DNA of 64,000 nucleotides from Linnemannia elongata (taxonomy: Eukaryota > Mortierellomycota > Mortierellomycetes > Mortierellales > Mortierellaceae): assembly GCA_036320915.1 (NCBI GenBank), contig JAXBDG010000005.1, forward strand, positions 1,984,001 through 2,048,000, given 5' to 3'. Shown in pieces: positions 1 through 12,261 of this stretch; position 1 is the stretch's first letter, and every line of letters starts with the position of its first letter. The notes under the pieces are model-generated. The model was not told where the DNA came from. It searched no databases and worked only from the letters and a program-made list of their open reading frames with translations. Position numbers and translations under genes: made by a program.

Positions 1-1930
1 ACGTTTTTTAGAAAAATTAGCCAAGAAGGGGACGAAGGAGATGGTCGAGGGACAGGGGTTTGGGGCTAGGAGGGAAGGTGAGCGTGCGTGTGGAGAATGG
101 CTGGGGAGGATGTCCGCAAGGTCGAAGGAAGGGAGAATGGAAAAAAAGGGAGAATGGAAGGAAAGAAAAAGGGTAGAAAGGAAAAAGGAGAGAGGAAAGG
201 GAAGGGAAAGAAAGAAGAAACGGAAAGAAGGAAGAAGGGAAATGGAAGAAGCAAAAGAAAGAGAAAGAGAAAGAGTAAAAGAGAAAGAGAGAGAGAGGGA
301 GGGAGAGAAAAAAAAATAACCAACAAACAACAAAGAAAGAAAAAAAAAGAATAACAGATGGAAAGAGAGAAGGGGCTGCTCTGCTGGAAAATCATTGCAC
401 GCAGACACACGCTCGAAATTCAAAAAGAGGGCCATTCTCTTTTATTCCCTTTGTGCATCCACCCCTTTGCCCTCACTTTCTTCTCTTTTCTATCTTTCGA
501 ATCGCCTCTTGTCGTTTCTACACTCTCCTTTTACTCACTTATCCCTTTTGCCTCCTACCTTTATTTCTTGTTCTCCCTCTTCACTGTCCCATCCATTTAC
601 CTTTTTCTCTCCCCTTTCGGGGTCAACAGGGGAGACGTAAGGGGATCTTGCTGCACAGCAACATATGCCAAACAAAAAAAAAATACTGTGTGGTCCGGCC
701 AGTGCTGGAACTTAGTAGCTTTTCTACCATACTCTTTTATCCATGTACTCGTCCAGTCTAAGGGATGGAGTTAGAGTGATAAGGGCAAGGGCACACATTC
801 ACACACACATAATGCAGAGAGTAAATGGTTGGAATTGCCATCGTTCGGTGTGTTGCCGCATGTCCACCCATCCATCCACCAACCAACCTAGCTTCCACGT
901 CCATAATGCACAGCGTTTTTATTACTTCCCCCCTTATCCCCATTTCATTCTATTCAGCCTTTGTCATCCCCCACATCAGGCATTATTACTGCCATTTCAT
1001 TCCCTCTTCTGTCAGCCAACACACGCGCACAAACAAAAAAAAAAGCTTGTTGCCGTTATTTTTTTTTCCTCCCGTGGACCATCATGTACTGTACAGATGT
1101 ACCAATCGAAAGCGAAACGAAAGAAATGATAAACCCGACAAGGGACGGGTAGATCGATTTCTTTTGTGTGTAAGATTTGCGCTTCTTTTCTCCTTTGTGC
1201 GATGGTTTGATGTTCTGGGTGGCTGGATGATAGTTTATAAAAGAGAAGAGCGGGTCTTTTTCCCTTATTGCTCACAAGTTTTTTTTGTTGTTGTGTTCGG
1301 TTTACTCATCATCTTGCTCTGCATGAAAAAAGAGATGGGGGGTCAGTGGTGTACATCTCTGTACACCTTCATCGTGTTCCGTGAATGGCGAGGAGGAAGA
1401 ATGGATAGAGAGAAGGGAGAAGGAGGGATAGTGGAGAACTTGAAAGGAACAGAGGATCAGTGGGAACCGAATAAGGGTGAGAGAGAGGGTGAGAGAACGG
1501 GCCAAAAAAGGGGGGTGATTTCAGCTGGCAACAATTCGTAATCAAAGCACAGCAGTTGTGTGGACATTTCATGTATTAAACCAACCACGCTCATCCTTGT
1601 CTGTTTCCATTCAATTCTTTACTCGTACTCCTCTCATCATCCTTCGTCCTCTCTGCTTTCAATCCATTCCACAGCTTTCTATGCTTCATGCTCATGCTCA
1701 TGTTCATGCGCTTATCGATTTCTTTCTCTTTTCTTCTTTTACAATGCTAATCAGCATAAGCAGATTCAACACATTGTATGTCCTACAGGCAGAGATGTTA
1801 ATTGTAAACACAAAGGAGAAAAATGTGGAATGCAGGAAAGTGGGAAATAGGACAGGTCCCTATCAGCTACTTTCTTCTTCTTAATCTGCCGTTCTCGCTG
1901 TCGCTATCGCTTCATAAGAGCAAGATGCAA

Positions 1931-1931
<1 letters not shown>

Positions 1932-1978
<47 letters not shown>
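1932..1978. repeat. A47 homopolymer
   Basis: An uninterrupted run of 47 A, followed by a degraded A-rich stretch to about 1992. The upstream bases show no resemblance to those next to the other long A/T runs of this window, so nothing marks it as a retroelement tail. Its length is a likely assembly-sensitive value. Confidence 0.9.
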
Positions 1979-1980
<2 letters not shown>

Positions 1981-3040
1981 AAGAAAAAAAAAGCAGGGAA
2001 CAAATAAAGCCAAAACAAAAAAAAAACTGGTTCCAATCGCTCAAAGTCATTTCCTCCCATCCGTTCATGCAACCTTCTTTTGTTTTGTGTTGTGTAATCC
2101 TTCTTATGTGATGCTGCTCTGTGTCCTCTTTTACCTTTGTGTGTGTGTGTGTCTCGCGGCCAACTGAGCGTCCCAATCTTCATTTTTTACGTCGCGCCCC
2201 CTTCTCAATGCGCCTCCTTCTCGATGTGCCCCTTTCTCAATGCTCTCTTTATCTTTCCAGTGAGGTTCTTATGAGATGGTAAAGGGAAAAAAAAGGGTGG
2301 GAATAGGGTGAGTAAGCAAGATTACTGCACTTGGATTTTCCAGCGAGAGCAGTAACGAACCAAGGACGATCCCATAAACATGGTTACAGTACCTTGACAA
2401 GAGTGCGAATGCCCGTTTTGATTGAATGCAAACTCATTATTTTTTTTTGTTCTGTTTAAGTTTTTTGACTTCCCGCGCGCGTTATAAAAAAAAAAAAAAC
2501 TTGATTACGCTTCGGTGCTTGGTTACCTTTTTTTTTTTTTTTAGCAGCCGAACGGCCTGTCTGTGCTCCATTCCATCGTCTTAAGTGCATGTTTCCAAAC
2601 CTTCAGAGGTTTTACTGGTTTTGATAGTAAAAAGCGGGAAGGAGACAGGAAAAGTATTCCAATTGTGAAAGAAAAACTATAACGCAACAGCCTTACTTCT
2701 CCTTCAATCCCGCCGTTCCATTTGACTAACGCCGAAACAACGAGAGGGAGATAGAGGGAGAGAGTGAGAAGACTGAAGGAAAATAAAAAAATAGAGAGCA
2801 CAAAAACGCCCTGTTCTTTGTTCACTGAAAGGCTAGGAGCTGAGTTGAATGAGCATTTTTTTTATGTGTCGTCGGTGTACGCTTGAATCCGAAAACACCG
2901 CGGACCTGTGTTCTATGGTTCAGTTTTTTTTCGTTGATGAAGCGGCGAGGCACAAACAAAAAAAAAAAAGATTTCGACTGTCATCTCCTATTGCCGCGAT
3001 GATCACAACATGTACGCACGCTTACTTGTACACACACACG

Positions 3041-3078
3041 CAAACAAACAAACAAACAAACAAACAAACAAACAAACA
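3041..3078. repeat. (CAAA)n microsatellite
   Basis: A tetranucleotide CAAA repeated about nine times without interruption. A similar ACAA/CAAA tract occurs near 39032-39063. Confidence 0.9.
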
Positions 3079-5042
3079 CATCGCAATGCCATGGGGGGAC
3101 CAGGCGAACACCCATAAACTCTCACGTAAAGGCCCCCTTTCCCACTTCTCTCTCTCCCAATCTTACCGATCCCACTTTTCACCGCCCTTTCCATTTTTTT
3201 GAACCGACCGACAAGAAAGAAACTTCAATCAACCGTTTTGTCCTATGGTCTGGCAGTTAAAGTTTGTTTTTTTTTGTTCTTTTCGATGCTTCAGTTGAGT
3301 TTGTGAAAGGTCCTGAGCCGTCCATATTTTTTTCTCAAGCTTTTCCTTTCTTTCAATGTACAGCACAACAGACAAACAAAAAAAAGTCAAACCTACCTTC
3401 AACAAATCATCAAGGACGGGCACCCTAGCACTGCCCAGACTGAGGTTTCCCGCTTCTTCAACAAATAAAGATGAAGAGTACAATAAAAACAAAGCAAAGT
3501 CAACAGCTCGATCCATTGCTTTTATTGTTGTCTTTCTTATGTAAACACACGGAAAAGCTGTAAAAGGCATATCTTTGATCTCGTACAATGGGTTCACAAA
3601 CACACACAAAAAAAGCGTGGTCCCTGTCCACGTCCCTTGACCCACATTAAAGTTCTTACACACTTTTCTTTCAAACGACAAGAGTAGGCTGTTCAGTGGT
3701 ATAAGCCGCAAGGACCTGGCCCAAAGAAAGGAGGAAAGAAGTCGTCCACAGAGGGATGTGGGTTTGGAGTATGGTCTGGAGTTTGGTTGAGAGTGTATTC
3801 ATTTCCTGGAGATTTTTTCTTTCTTTTGGACAAAAGGGAAAGATCATTCCTGACGTGTGTTGTTCATTGGCGGTTATTATGCCTTCAAGGAAAAAAAAAA
3901 TAAGCAAACAAAAACGATTTTCACAATTAGACTAAATAATGCGAAAAATGGGCCCGATTCGATTTCCTTCCCCTTCCTCACCCAAACGCGTCTTTTTTCA
4001 TTCTCACAATGAAATGAAAGGAAAGGATAGAAAGGATCTAGAAGCCGCGTGTTTGGACTGACATTTTGATAATTGACTTTCATCTTTCTATCGTTATGAA
4101 GTAGCTACCCGTACCGACCATCTGGGACCAATTGAAAAGAATAATGATCATTCATCATCCATCATCCATCAGTGTCCAATCATCCGGCAATTGCAAGACA
4201 ATTGGCAGGTACCTCTTAAATGATCGTCTATCCAACACGGCAAGAATCGATCAACTTATTCTCGATTGGTGTCGAGACGCGCCATAATAAAGGAACGGGA
4301 AAGAAGAGGGAGCTGCGGGAAAGAAGGAAAGAGAGGGGGGAAGGGGATGATGTAAATATTCCGTGGATGGAAGGAAAAAATAACAGGTGCATGCAGATAC
4401 AGGGAGGTGAAGAGGATTAAGATCAGCATTATGCGAAAAAATGTTGAAAAAAGGCCCGCATTACGAAAGGTCAATGCACCTCATTCTGGCCATGAAAAGG
4501 GCTTCTTTCCGTACAACGGGCAATCGCACGAGTGAGGGAGTAAAGGAGCGCGTGAAAGCTACTTTTCTCACTTCACTCTCACGCCCCTACTTATCCTTGC
4601 ATGGAAAGAACAGCGAGGAGCAGTCGAGACCGACAAATAAACGGACGGGGGCATACTTTAATATGGGAAAGGGGGGAAAGGAAAAAAAGTAGGGTTCGCT
4701 CCCGTTTCCCCTACGCATGGTACTCCTTCTCTCATTCTTTCCTTCGCAATGCACAATGCACGTGGTCGCATTGAGTTCCTTCCATCCCTCTTTGACCTAA
4801 AAATAACTTTTCTATTTTGTCGCTCGTGCACTTCTCAACAACAGGTTTTTTTTCCAAGGGCGGACTCACAAGATACAACAAGTACTGTATCCCCTATATT
4901 CTCACCAAAACGCGTCCCTTCCAGCTACCTAACAGCCCAAGCTTACTACAGCACATCAACAACATATAGATACATGAAAAAATACAATGTGGTTGATTCA
5001 TTAATTAAAAAATGATCATCTAAGGTATCCTAGTGCTTGTGT

Positions 5043-6912
5043 TTAGTAGTCTAGTTGGTATAGCTTGGATTTGTTAGATGGTGGTTGTTTGCTAAGCTTG
5101 AGGGCTTCTTGTTGGGCTTGGGTAAGGGTATGGAAAACAATCTGCGTCTCCTGTCCATCTTGGACCTGCTTCTCAGTCTCAACACAGGCCTGGTTCGGGT
5201 AGATGTAGCTCGAGACCGAGACCTGGCCACTTCCGTGCTCGACCACATTCTCAGGGTACCCCAAGCTGACGGGCGAGTAGCCCATCTGGGTCATCCGAGA
5301 ACTGATCGCCATCGCGTTCGAGTGCAGCTGCATATCCGAATACCGTACAGACCGCCTCGAGTTATCCCTGCTGCGAGAAGAGGATGATCCTCCAATCCCG
5401 AGCAACGACGTCAGTTTCCTGAACAGACTCCGATCTTCATTCGATGCACTCGATCGGACCGCTGACCGTGCAGTGTGGTCGCCCATGTTCTGTCGCGCCA
5501 AGGTGTTCCTTGTCTGTCGCTTTCGCCGGCGGACCAGGAGATGGAATGCTCCACCGACAATAAGCGCCGTGAACACAAACGCGATTCCCAGAACGGCTCC
5601 TACGCTCAGTTTCGACTTGTTGGAGGAATCGTCAGGTACGTATTGTCCAACGGGTCGGAATCGTTTTGTCCATGTGTTGCTGGTGATATCTAGGAGTGCA
5701 ATGTTTTCTGTTCTGGGTGTTGATGACGTTCCTATTGTATAAAATTGCGGAGAAAACCCAATGTTGTTGTGGTTAGTGAGACTAGAAAAAAGGTATTAAA
5801 GAAACGTGCTAAGTGTATGGGAGAGTGGAAAAGAGAAAAGAAAAAAGCTGCCATTGTGCTCTCTGTGTCACGATGTTGTATTGTTATTTCACTTTGTTCT
5901 CGCTCGTACCGATCAGAGCAATCTACCACAAACGAATTGCTCTCAGGCAGATTGGGAAATGGAGTTAAGAGAAACACAAACACTACTGTCGGTAGCAGGG
6001 GACTAGGCGTGGAAGGAGGGAGGAAGAAAGGAAGGATAGGAAGGTATGGCTTACCAAAACCGACGACCATGTAATTGCCCGCCATTGTCGCGGTATGACC
6101 CCAGAGACTAGGCGCATCTCCTTGTGCTGGCGGTGAAGACCATGTCCATGTAGGGAGATCCAAGTAGAAGGCGTTTGAGTATCCAGTTTTGAGGTCTGTA
6201 GTTCCACCATAGACCAACATGGTGGTGGAGTTGACCATGACGGTTGAGAACGACATGCGTGGGTCAGGCGGCGTTCCAGTCAGTGGGACGGCTTTCCATT
6301 CCCCTCTATCGGCCTGTGTGTCAAGAACGTAGGCTATTGAGAGGTTGGCGACAGCTCCTTGTGGGTTGATACCGCCGAGAATCACAGCCTGACCATCTGT
6401 TGTAAGCGTCATGGTGTGTCGTGCAAGGGCGGGTGCATTGGCGGCCAGGGCGACTGGGGTTGTTGAGCTTGGTTGGAATTTAGCGGCAGGGTTGAGAGAA
6501 ACAAGAGAGGGGGCAAAGGTGCCATTGGCGACTGTGGTGAGGTAACCTCCTTCAAGCAAGAGACCATCTTTGCCGGTGGCGATGGCAGCGGAGTAGAGGC
6601 GGTGGTTAGGGAGTGTAGGGGTGGCGGGCTTGACGACAGACCAGCTGCCAGTTTTAGTCTCGAAGAGATATGTAAAAGACGCCTGAGTAAGTGGCGAGGT
6701 TGACTCTCCGCCTGCGATGAGGAGCTGTGTTGTTCCTGAGATCTTGCTCATGACGTGACCGCTGACTGTCGCCGGCACCTCAGCCAGGGTGTTCAAAGGC
6801 GGGCTGCTAGTTTCCCATGCCTGTGATACATCGAGGCCAATGGTATCGCTCAAGAGTAAGGCCTTTCCTGTGCTGTCTTGTGTCGTTCCTCCTGTATAGT
6901 ATATTGTCGAGC
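5043..6912 (-). CDS. Kelch-repeat single-pass membrane protein (5' end unresolved)
   Basis: Two supported exons, 6912-6055 and 5731-5043, join in phase to give about 515 residues; the true N-terminus is missing. The first exon carries kelch-type beta-propeller blades, seen as repeated GG pairs followed by aromatic positions (YYTGG, LIAGG, LLEGG, VILGG, LVYGG). A juxtamembrane stretch then leads to a hydrophobic helix starting near AVLGIAFVF, followed by a basic stop-transfer (RRRKR) and a Ser/Arg-rich cytosolic tail of about 150 residues. This fits the fungal kelch/galactose-oxidase-like surface proteins with a C-terminal anchor; the ligand is unknown. A candidate upstream exon (7094-7059, reading PPRWFHAA) looks like the start of a blade and ends at a good GTAAGA donor, but joins 6912 in the wrong phase, and no signal peptide was found. 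The truncation may be a model limit, a sequence error or real decay. Confidence 0.75.
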
Positions 6913-8125
6913 CTAGGGAGGACTATTATTGTAGGAGAGTATCCACAAAACGGAATCGGGAATGAGGAATGAGTTCGTTTCAGTGGCAAAGTAAATAATA
7001 ATAATAATAATAAGCGTCGAAAGGGAAGAAAGGTACAAGAAATATAATAACTTCTTACGGCAGCGTGAAACCAACGAGGAGGAACGGTTGCCATCTTTTT
7101 GTGTATATGTTGTTGAAGGTGCGAATGGAGATGGAGGGAGGGAAAGGGAGGGAAGGGAATCTCTCAAGTGCAAGGGAGGGACGAGGGAGGGACTGGGAAA
7201 AGTGGTGCAAGTGTGTGAGAGAGAGAGAGTGGTAGAATATAGGCGGGCGCCAGGTAGTTTGAGATAGAGGGAAGAGGAAGAGGGAAATGATTGTTGGATG
7301 TATTGTAATGGTGAAGCTACGTCTGTGCCCTTTTCCTTGGAAGTGGTGCCTGAGTATTATTGCTGTTGTCGGTTTATATGGAGTGTGAGAAGGCACGCAA
7401 GCAACAGGAATGATGATGAGGCAATTGGAGTGCTGGTATGAGGAGAGGAAGTGCCTAGGAGGCGGGAGAGTTGAGGGGGTCAATGGTGGTGAAAGGGGGG
7501 AGAGGGAGAGGGCGAGGAGGTGACAAAATGGAAAAGGGACCGGAGGAGTTCGTTAGAAGAGTGAGTGAGAGAGAGGGAGGGTGAGAGAGCGAGAGAAGAA
7601 CGCGGAGAGAGAGGGGAGAGAGTAAGGGGAGGGGTGTGGGTAAAGCAAGAAGGATAATGTGCGAGTGCGAGAGAAAGAAAAAGAGGGAAAGAGTGTGGTA
7701 TGTCTCTATGTATGTGTATGTATGGTATGGTAAGAAGAAGAGCAGTGGATGACAGGATGGGAAAGAGAAAGAGAGTGAGAGAGGAAGAAGAGGAAGAGAA
7801 AGAGAAGGGAATGCAGCAAAGGAAGGGATGGAGCGAGAGCTGAATGCGAAAACCCGGATGAAGGAAAGAAAAGCAGAGTGCGACAAGGAAGGAAGGAACG
7901 AAGGAAGGAAGTGAGGAAGGTGCAGGGAACGAAAAAAAAGAGAGGAGTGTATAAAAAGAAAAAATGTCAGGGTGCAAAAAAAAGGAACAAAGCAGAGTGT
8001 AAAAATAACAAGGGACCGATAGAGATAGATGGACAAAGGAGTGAGGAAGGAGCGGCGGGAGGGAAAGAGAGGAGGTGGAGGGGAGAGGGAATGAGCGCAC
8101 TAAAGGCTGAACAATGATGATGCAA

Positions 8126-8129
<4 letters not shown>

Positions 8130-8168
<39 letters not shown>
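8130..8168. repeat. T39 homopolymer
   Basis: A run of 39 T at the point where the plus strand changes from purine-rich to pyrimidine-rich. In fungi, long dA:dT tracts of this kind commonly lie in nucleosome-depleted promoters. That role is inference here. Confidence 0.9.
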
Positions 8169-8169
<1 letters not shown>

Positions 8170-8580
8170 AAAGGGAATAAAGAGAAGACGAAGGGGAAGC
8201 ACTGAACTGAACCAGTGTTCACGAATCAAATTCTAATTATCAATTGCTCAGGCACCATCACTGCCCATCATCGTCGCCATCACCTGTAAAGAGTACCATC
8301 GGGGATTCAGATAGAGACTGATCACTTATTGTCATTGTCGATGATGACAATACCCTTCCACTCTCTCTCTCTCTCTCTCTCTCAACCTCCTGGGACCTGT
8401 TCCCCCCCCCTTTTTTTTTTCTTTCTTTCTTCCTTTGTCTCACCTCAATCATCCATCAGCGAAATCCCTGTCTCTCTTTTTCACCCACTCCCTGCCTGCT
8501 GTTTGTTTGTGTCCCTGTGCTGTTTTTTATTTTTACTTTTTTCATCTCTTCTCTCGTTCTATTCACAGCACTCTTCTCCT

Positions 8581-8633
8581 CTTCCTCTACCTCTTCCTCT
8601 ACCTCTTCCTCTACCTCTTCCTCTACCTCTTCC
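8581..8633. repeat. 12-bp tandem repeat, about four copies
   Basis: The unit CTTCCTCTACCT is repeated just over four times with no mismatch, inside the CT-rich leader upstream of the PARP-like gene. Confidence 0.85.
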
Positions 8634-9903
8634 TCACCTACCTACTGTACCCACTCCCTGTTCGCAAACAAAAAAGCAACTGCAACTTCAACTACCGGCA
8701 AAGCACCGCTTAAACGGTAATTCTTCCTCCTTCTCCTCGGAAGCATCCTCCCCCATCCTTCCTTCCTTCCTTCCCCTCCTCCTTCTTCCCATTCACTCCA
8801 TTCATTCAATCATTACCCTCTCAGTCATTCATCCTTTTGTTCCTTCCTTCGAACTCCTCCATTGCCCCTCCCCCCTTCCCTCTCCCTTTTCTTTGCACAC
8901 GTACGTAGTTCTATGCGAGCTTTTCCTTTCAGTGTGCCCTCACCAACCAATTCACGATATCTCGCCTTGCTGTCTGCCTTTTTGTGCTCATTTGGCCTTG
9001 TCTTTGCACCCTCCCTATATTCTTGTTCCTTTACTTTCACTTCCTTTCAATCCCAATCTATACAATCTCCATCCAAACCCATAAGAATTGAGAGCATTTT
9101 TATGTTTTCTTTGGTTCATAATCCACGACGCATCTCTCATCTCTAGAAACTCCCCTCTGGCGTTTATCCAATTTACATAGAGTTCAGTTGGTACCAAGCC
9201 AGCCAGTCCGTCAGACCCTTTCTTTTTTTTTTTTTTTTCTTTCTCTTTTCACCTCTTCCCTTTCTCCTTTCTCTCTCCGTCCTTTTCCTCTGACTTTACT
9301 CCTTTTATCGTCCACCTGTTCATCCACCTCCTCTTTAATCCTTTTAATAATCCTTTGCTGTTCTATCCTCCCCACCCCAGTCTCGTCCAATTGCTTATTA
9401 TCTGCTTCGTTCTTCCCTACTTCCCTTCCTGTGCTGAGTCGCTATTCTCTTTCCCTCTCTCTCCTCCTTTTTTCTTCTCTCTCAGACGTACCTCACCCAC
9501 GCATCATCGCATCAGCCGTGTTTTCTTTTCCGACCAAAGACACAACTTGCAGCCAGAAAAGAACTAGTTTAGATACCGTCAGACACTGAAAGGAAAAAAA
9601 AAAAAAATAAGCCGTACGTCGACACTCTTCTCAGCTCATATCGTCATATAGCACAAGCCCTTCTAACTTGTTTGCTTGAACCCTCACCGTGCAGTGCAGC
9701 ACCTATTCTCGCTCGAATCGCCCTCTTAACCAACAGCCTGCCCTTTTCCCGTCATTGTGCGCCATTGCACCTCTTCTCTCGGTTTTGAAACTATTAGACC
9801 CGGAACAACACTTACCCTGCCCGCTTTATCCGACATTCAACCTCCAACAGCTACAGAGATAACAACACCTACCTCCTAATCAAGCATTCATACAACACAC
9901 ACA

Positions 9904-11415
9904 ATGGCTTCATACACATCACCTCCTCCTTCCAACCCAGGGTCATGGATTCCACCTCCTCCTCCCTCCCAACCCTCTGCCACATATTCACCCGCGAGGT
10001 CGTCTTCGCCCTACCAGCCTGCCCCTGAGCTGCGTCCGCGTCCTGGCCAACAACAACAGCAACAACAGCAACAACAACAGCAACAACAGCAGCAGCAACA
10101 GTATGCCCCTCCTCCCCCACCCTCTCAACAGCGCCTTAACACCCCATCCTCAGCCTCTGTCGGGTCAGCCTCATCAATGTCCCTCCAATCCAACACGACA
10201 TCCCCTATCGCAGTCCATCCGAGCCAGCGCCCACTTTCTTCCGGCTCCAATCTGACACCATCGCCCTTGGGCCCAACTCCCCAGCGCACCACACCTCGCA
10301 AGATGACCGCTGGTTCGTCTCCTCTTGCAGCATCATCGCCCTTGGCAACAGCGCACACCCGCCCATCCAGGATCAAGCCAAAGGCAGATATGCCAACCAC
10401 GCTCCCGCCTGAGTCGGTTTGTGAGTGCTTCATCTGCCACTCGGTCTCACCATACAGTCAGCAACCACCGCCAGAGATCCCAATGAACCAACGTGCAGAG
10501 CTCTCACGTCTGGGCTCAACCTGCCCTTCCATTCATCTCTTTTGTCTGGCCTCGAGGCTGCCCATGTCGCTTCCTCTGGACACGACGCAAAAATCGCCGC
10601 TGACGAGATCGATTCTCGACTATTTCTATTCGACCTGGATACCAGATGAGAACGAGATGCGCGGCCCTCGCGTTCAATGCCTCAACTTTATACCCATTCA
10701 TCCGATCACCGCTTCCTGCTTTGACCGGTACCTTGAAGGCCAGAGCTGGAACAAGCGCGTCTGCAGGCCATTGTGGCATGCCGCAGACCTTCGATGCAAG
10801 CTCGGATTGGAGGGCATGTACCGTAACTGTATGCAGGACAAGTGTGCAAGTTGCTTCATCTTTAATGACGGCTACGAGGATGCCATTGCAAAGTAAGTGG
10901 CCGAGATGTTGTTGTTGTTGTTGCCGTTGTTTGTTTATGTTTTCTCTTCGCCTCGATTGCTCACAAAGCGTAAATATTGGGCTGTTATTATATTCTTTAT
11001 GTTGATACATGCGTCCCTTTTTGATTGACAGCTTTGTTTATTATTTTTCGTATGTTTATCGATTAGGAACAAGTACGTCTATTTGTCACCCAACTCGTCG
11101 CAAGCCCATAATCATCTCGCATCAACGCGGCTGGCGCCTTCAGGATCGAACGCCGACATGATTGCCGATCCAAGCAACAAGGTCCAATGCATGATTCTAA
11201 CATTCGCTGCCCTTGGTCGTTCCTACGACGTGCCGCCTAGCAGCTTAAAGATGAAGCGGCCTCCAAAAGGTTCAGATGTTGTCCATCGACAGGTCGAGAT
11301 TTACCGAGGAGGCAGCGAGGGTGAAGCAGGATCGACGATGCTCAGTGAGGAGTACGGAGTGTTTGCTGCTGATGCTATGGTTCCTTTGGCCATGATCCTG
11401 TACAGGGTTGTCTGA
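9904..11415 (+). CDS. Divergent PARP-like catalytic-domain protein with Q/P-rich N-terminus
   Basis: Exons 9904-10892 and 11067-11415 give 445 residues. About the first 170 are disordered and Pro/Ser/Gln-rich, including a CAA/CAG-encoded glutamine run (about residues 43-66). The C-terminal part resembles the fungal PARP-like ADP-ribosyltransferase fold. It has a WHA block at H292 in place of the usual HGT, then a C298/C309/C314/C317 cluster, then a KYVYLS block with Y335 before an SSQA segment that matches the GIY...SSKA region. A KVQCMILTF strand, a PPKGSD loop and a final EEYGVFAADA strand with E425 follow. H292, Y335 and E425 line up as the H-Y-E triad, but the missing HG glycine leaves NAD+ binding and activity doubtful. 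Family assignment is from remembered motif order. Alternatives are a catalytically dead paralogue or a zinc-binding protein of unknown role. The start is the first ATG after an in-frame stop and gives the Pro/Ser-rich start. Confidence 0.72.
10051..10101 (+). repeat. CAA/CAG repeat encoding polyglutamine
   Basis: In-frame mixed CAA and CAG codons encode an almost pure glutamine tract in the PARP-like protein. The mixture of codons means selection on the protein, or interruption that stabilises the DNA repeat, is as likely as simple slippage. Confidence 0.85.
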
Positions 11416-12019
11416 GTAGCTATTAGCTGTTGTAGTAATAAAAGGAAGCAGCAACCTTGATTTTTGTTCTCTTGCCTAGGAACTGTTCGGAGAAGAGATT
11501 CTCAAGAGAAGAGCATCGCATTGATGTGTGAGTGTGCCACAACAAAACGCAACAGCCCAAAAGTCGAAACCATGAAGGAGAGGGAAAAAAGAAAAAAAAA
11601 AAAGCAATAATTCCACCTTTACACCCTATTGCAACCACACGCCGCTTTTGAATAACCTCTGAACGAGCGACTATGTCGACTTTCTAGCACCAATACAAAC
11701 GACAAGGGGGGTGGATGGGGACCCAGGGCTGAATGCATCTCTTTCTTTCGTTCTTTCTTTCTTTCTTTCTCTCTCTCTCTCTCTCTCTTTCTTTTTCTTT
11801 CTTCTCCTTCATCCACCTTCCTTTCCTGCCCCCATTCTCATCTCCCGTCATTCCTTCGATTGCGCGTTCCTGAGGACTTTCCACCTCCTCGTCCTAACAA
11901 CAAGACAGAGGAATCGCCCTTTGAAACCTCCCCTCAATAGTGTCTTTAGTGCCACACAGCCCACATACCTGTCCTCTCTCTCTCTCGACCCTATTTTTTA
12001 TTCTTCTTCCGTTACTACC
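11416..12019. other. Spacer between the two Q-rich genes
   Basis: About 600 bp separate the PARP-like stop codon from the Hsp70-like ATG. It contains an AATAAA-like A/T-rich segment soon after 11415, and a TTTC/CT microsatellite near 11740-11810 just upstream of the Hsp70-like start. An open frame entering from here into the Hsp70-like gene encodes a serine/leucine/phenylalanine run and is treated as leader, not protein. Confidence 0.6.
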
Positions 12020-12218
12020 ATGTTCTTCCTCAAGAAGAAAAAGAAAGACTCCAAGGCAAAAAACGAAAAGGTTGTCCTTCCTTCCAACGGCACAGTAGCA
12101 ACCAATGCCAACGCCGATGGCGTGGTCTCACTCTCTGCGGCACAGCCAGCTGTCTACGACGACAAGCAGCAGCAACAACAACAACAACAGCAACAACAGC
12201 AACAACAGCAACAACAGC

Positions 12219-12261
<43 letters not shown>

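Larger units (their letters stand above)
1..5042. other. Gene-free low-complexity spacer
   Basis: I find no protein gene, tRNA or rRNA here. Open frames are short and consist of lysine/glutamate or serine/leucine/phenylalanine runs that mirror base composition. Positions 41-360 are almost pure purine on the plus strand, and 420-620 are pyrimidine-rich. Homopolymers and a CAAA repeat are listed separately. The purine block at the left edge resembles the leaders of minus-strand genes elsewhere in the window, so a minus-strand gene may start just outside it. Confidence 0.6.
6913..9903. other. Divergent leader region with strand-asymmetric composition
   Basis: This spacer separates the minus-strand kelch gene from the plus-strand PARP-like gene. 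From about 7100 to 8115 the plus strand is purine-rich (so CT-rich on the kelch coding strand). From about 8350 to 9600 it is CT-rich on the plus strand. A T39 tract (8130-8168) sits at the switch. This looks like two CT-rich promoter/5'-leader regions back to back. The long open frames here are serine/leucine/phenylalanine or Arg/Glu/Lys runs caused by composition. No other gene is seen. Confidence 0.55.

Noticed and set aside
7480..8229. Long Ser/Leu/Phe open frames on the minus strand
   Set aside because: Composition artefact of a CT-rich leader; no start context or conserved block.
10425..10649. Alternative frame inside the PARP-like exon reading like protein
   Set aside because: Ends in a stop before the catalytic blocks; the main frame is continuous with H292 and the cysteine cluster.
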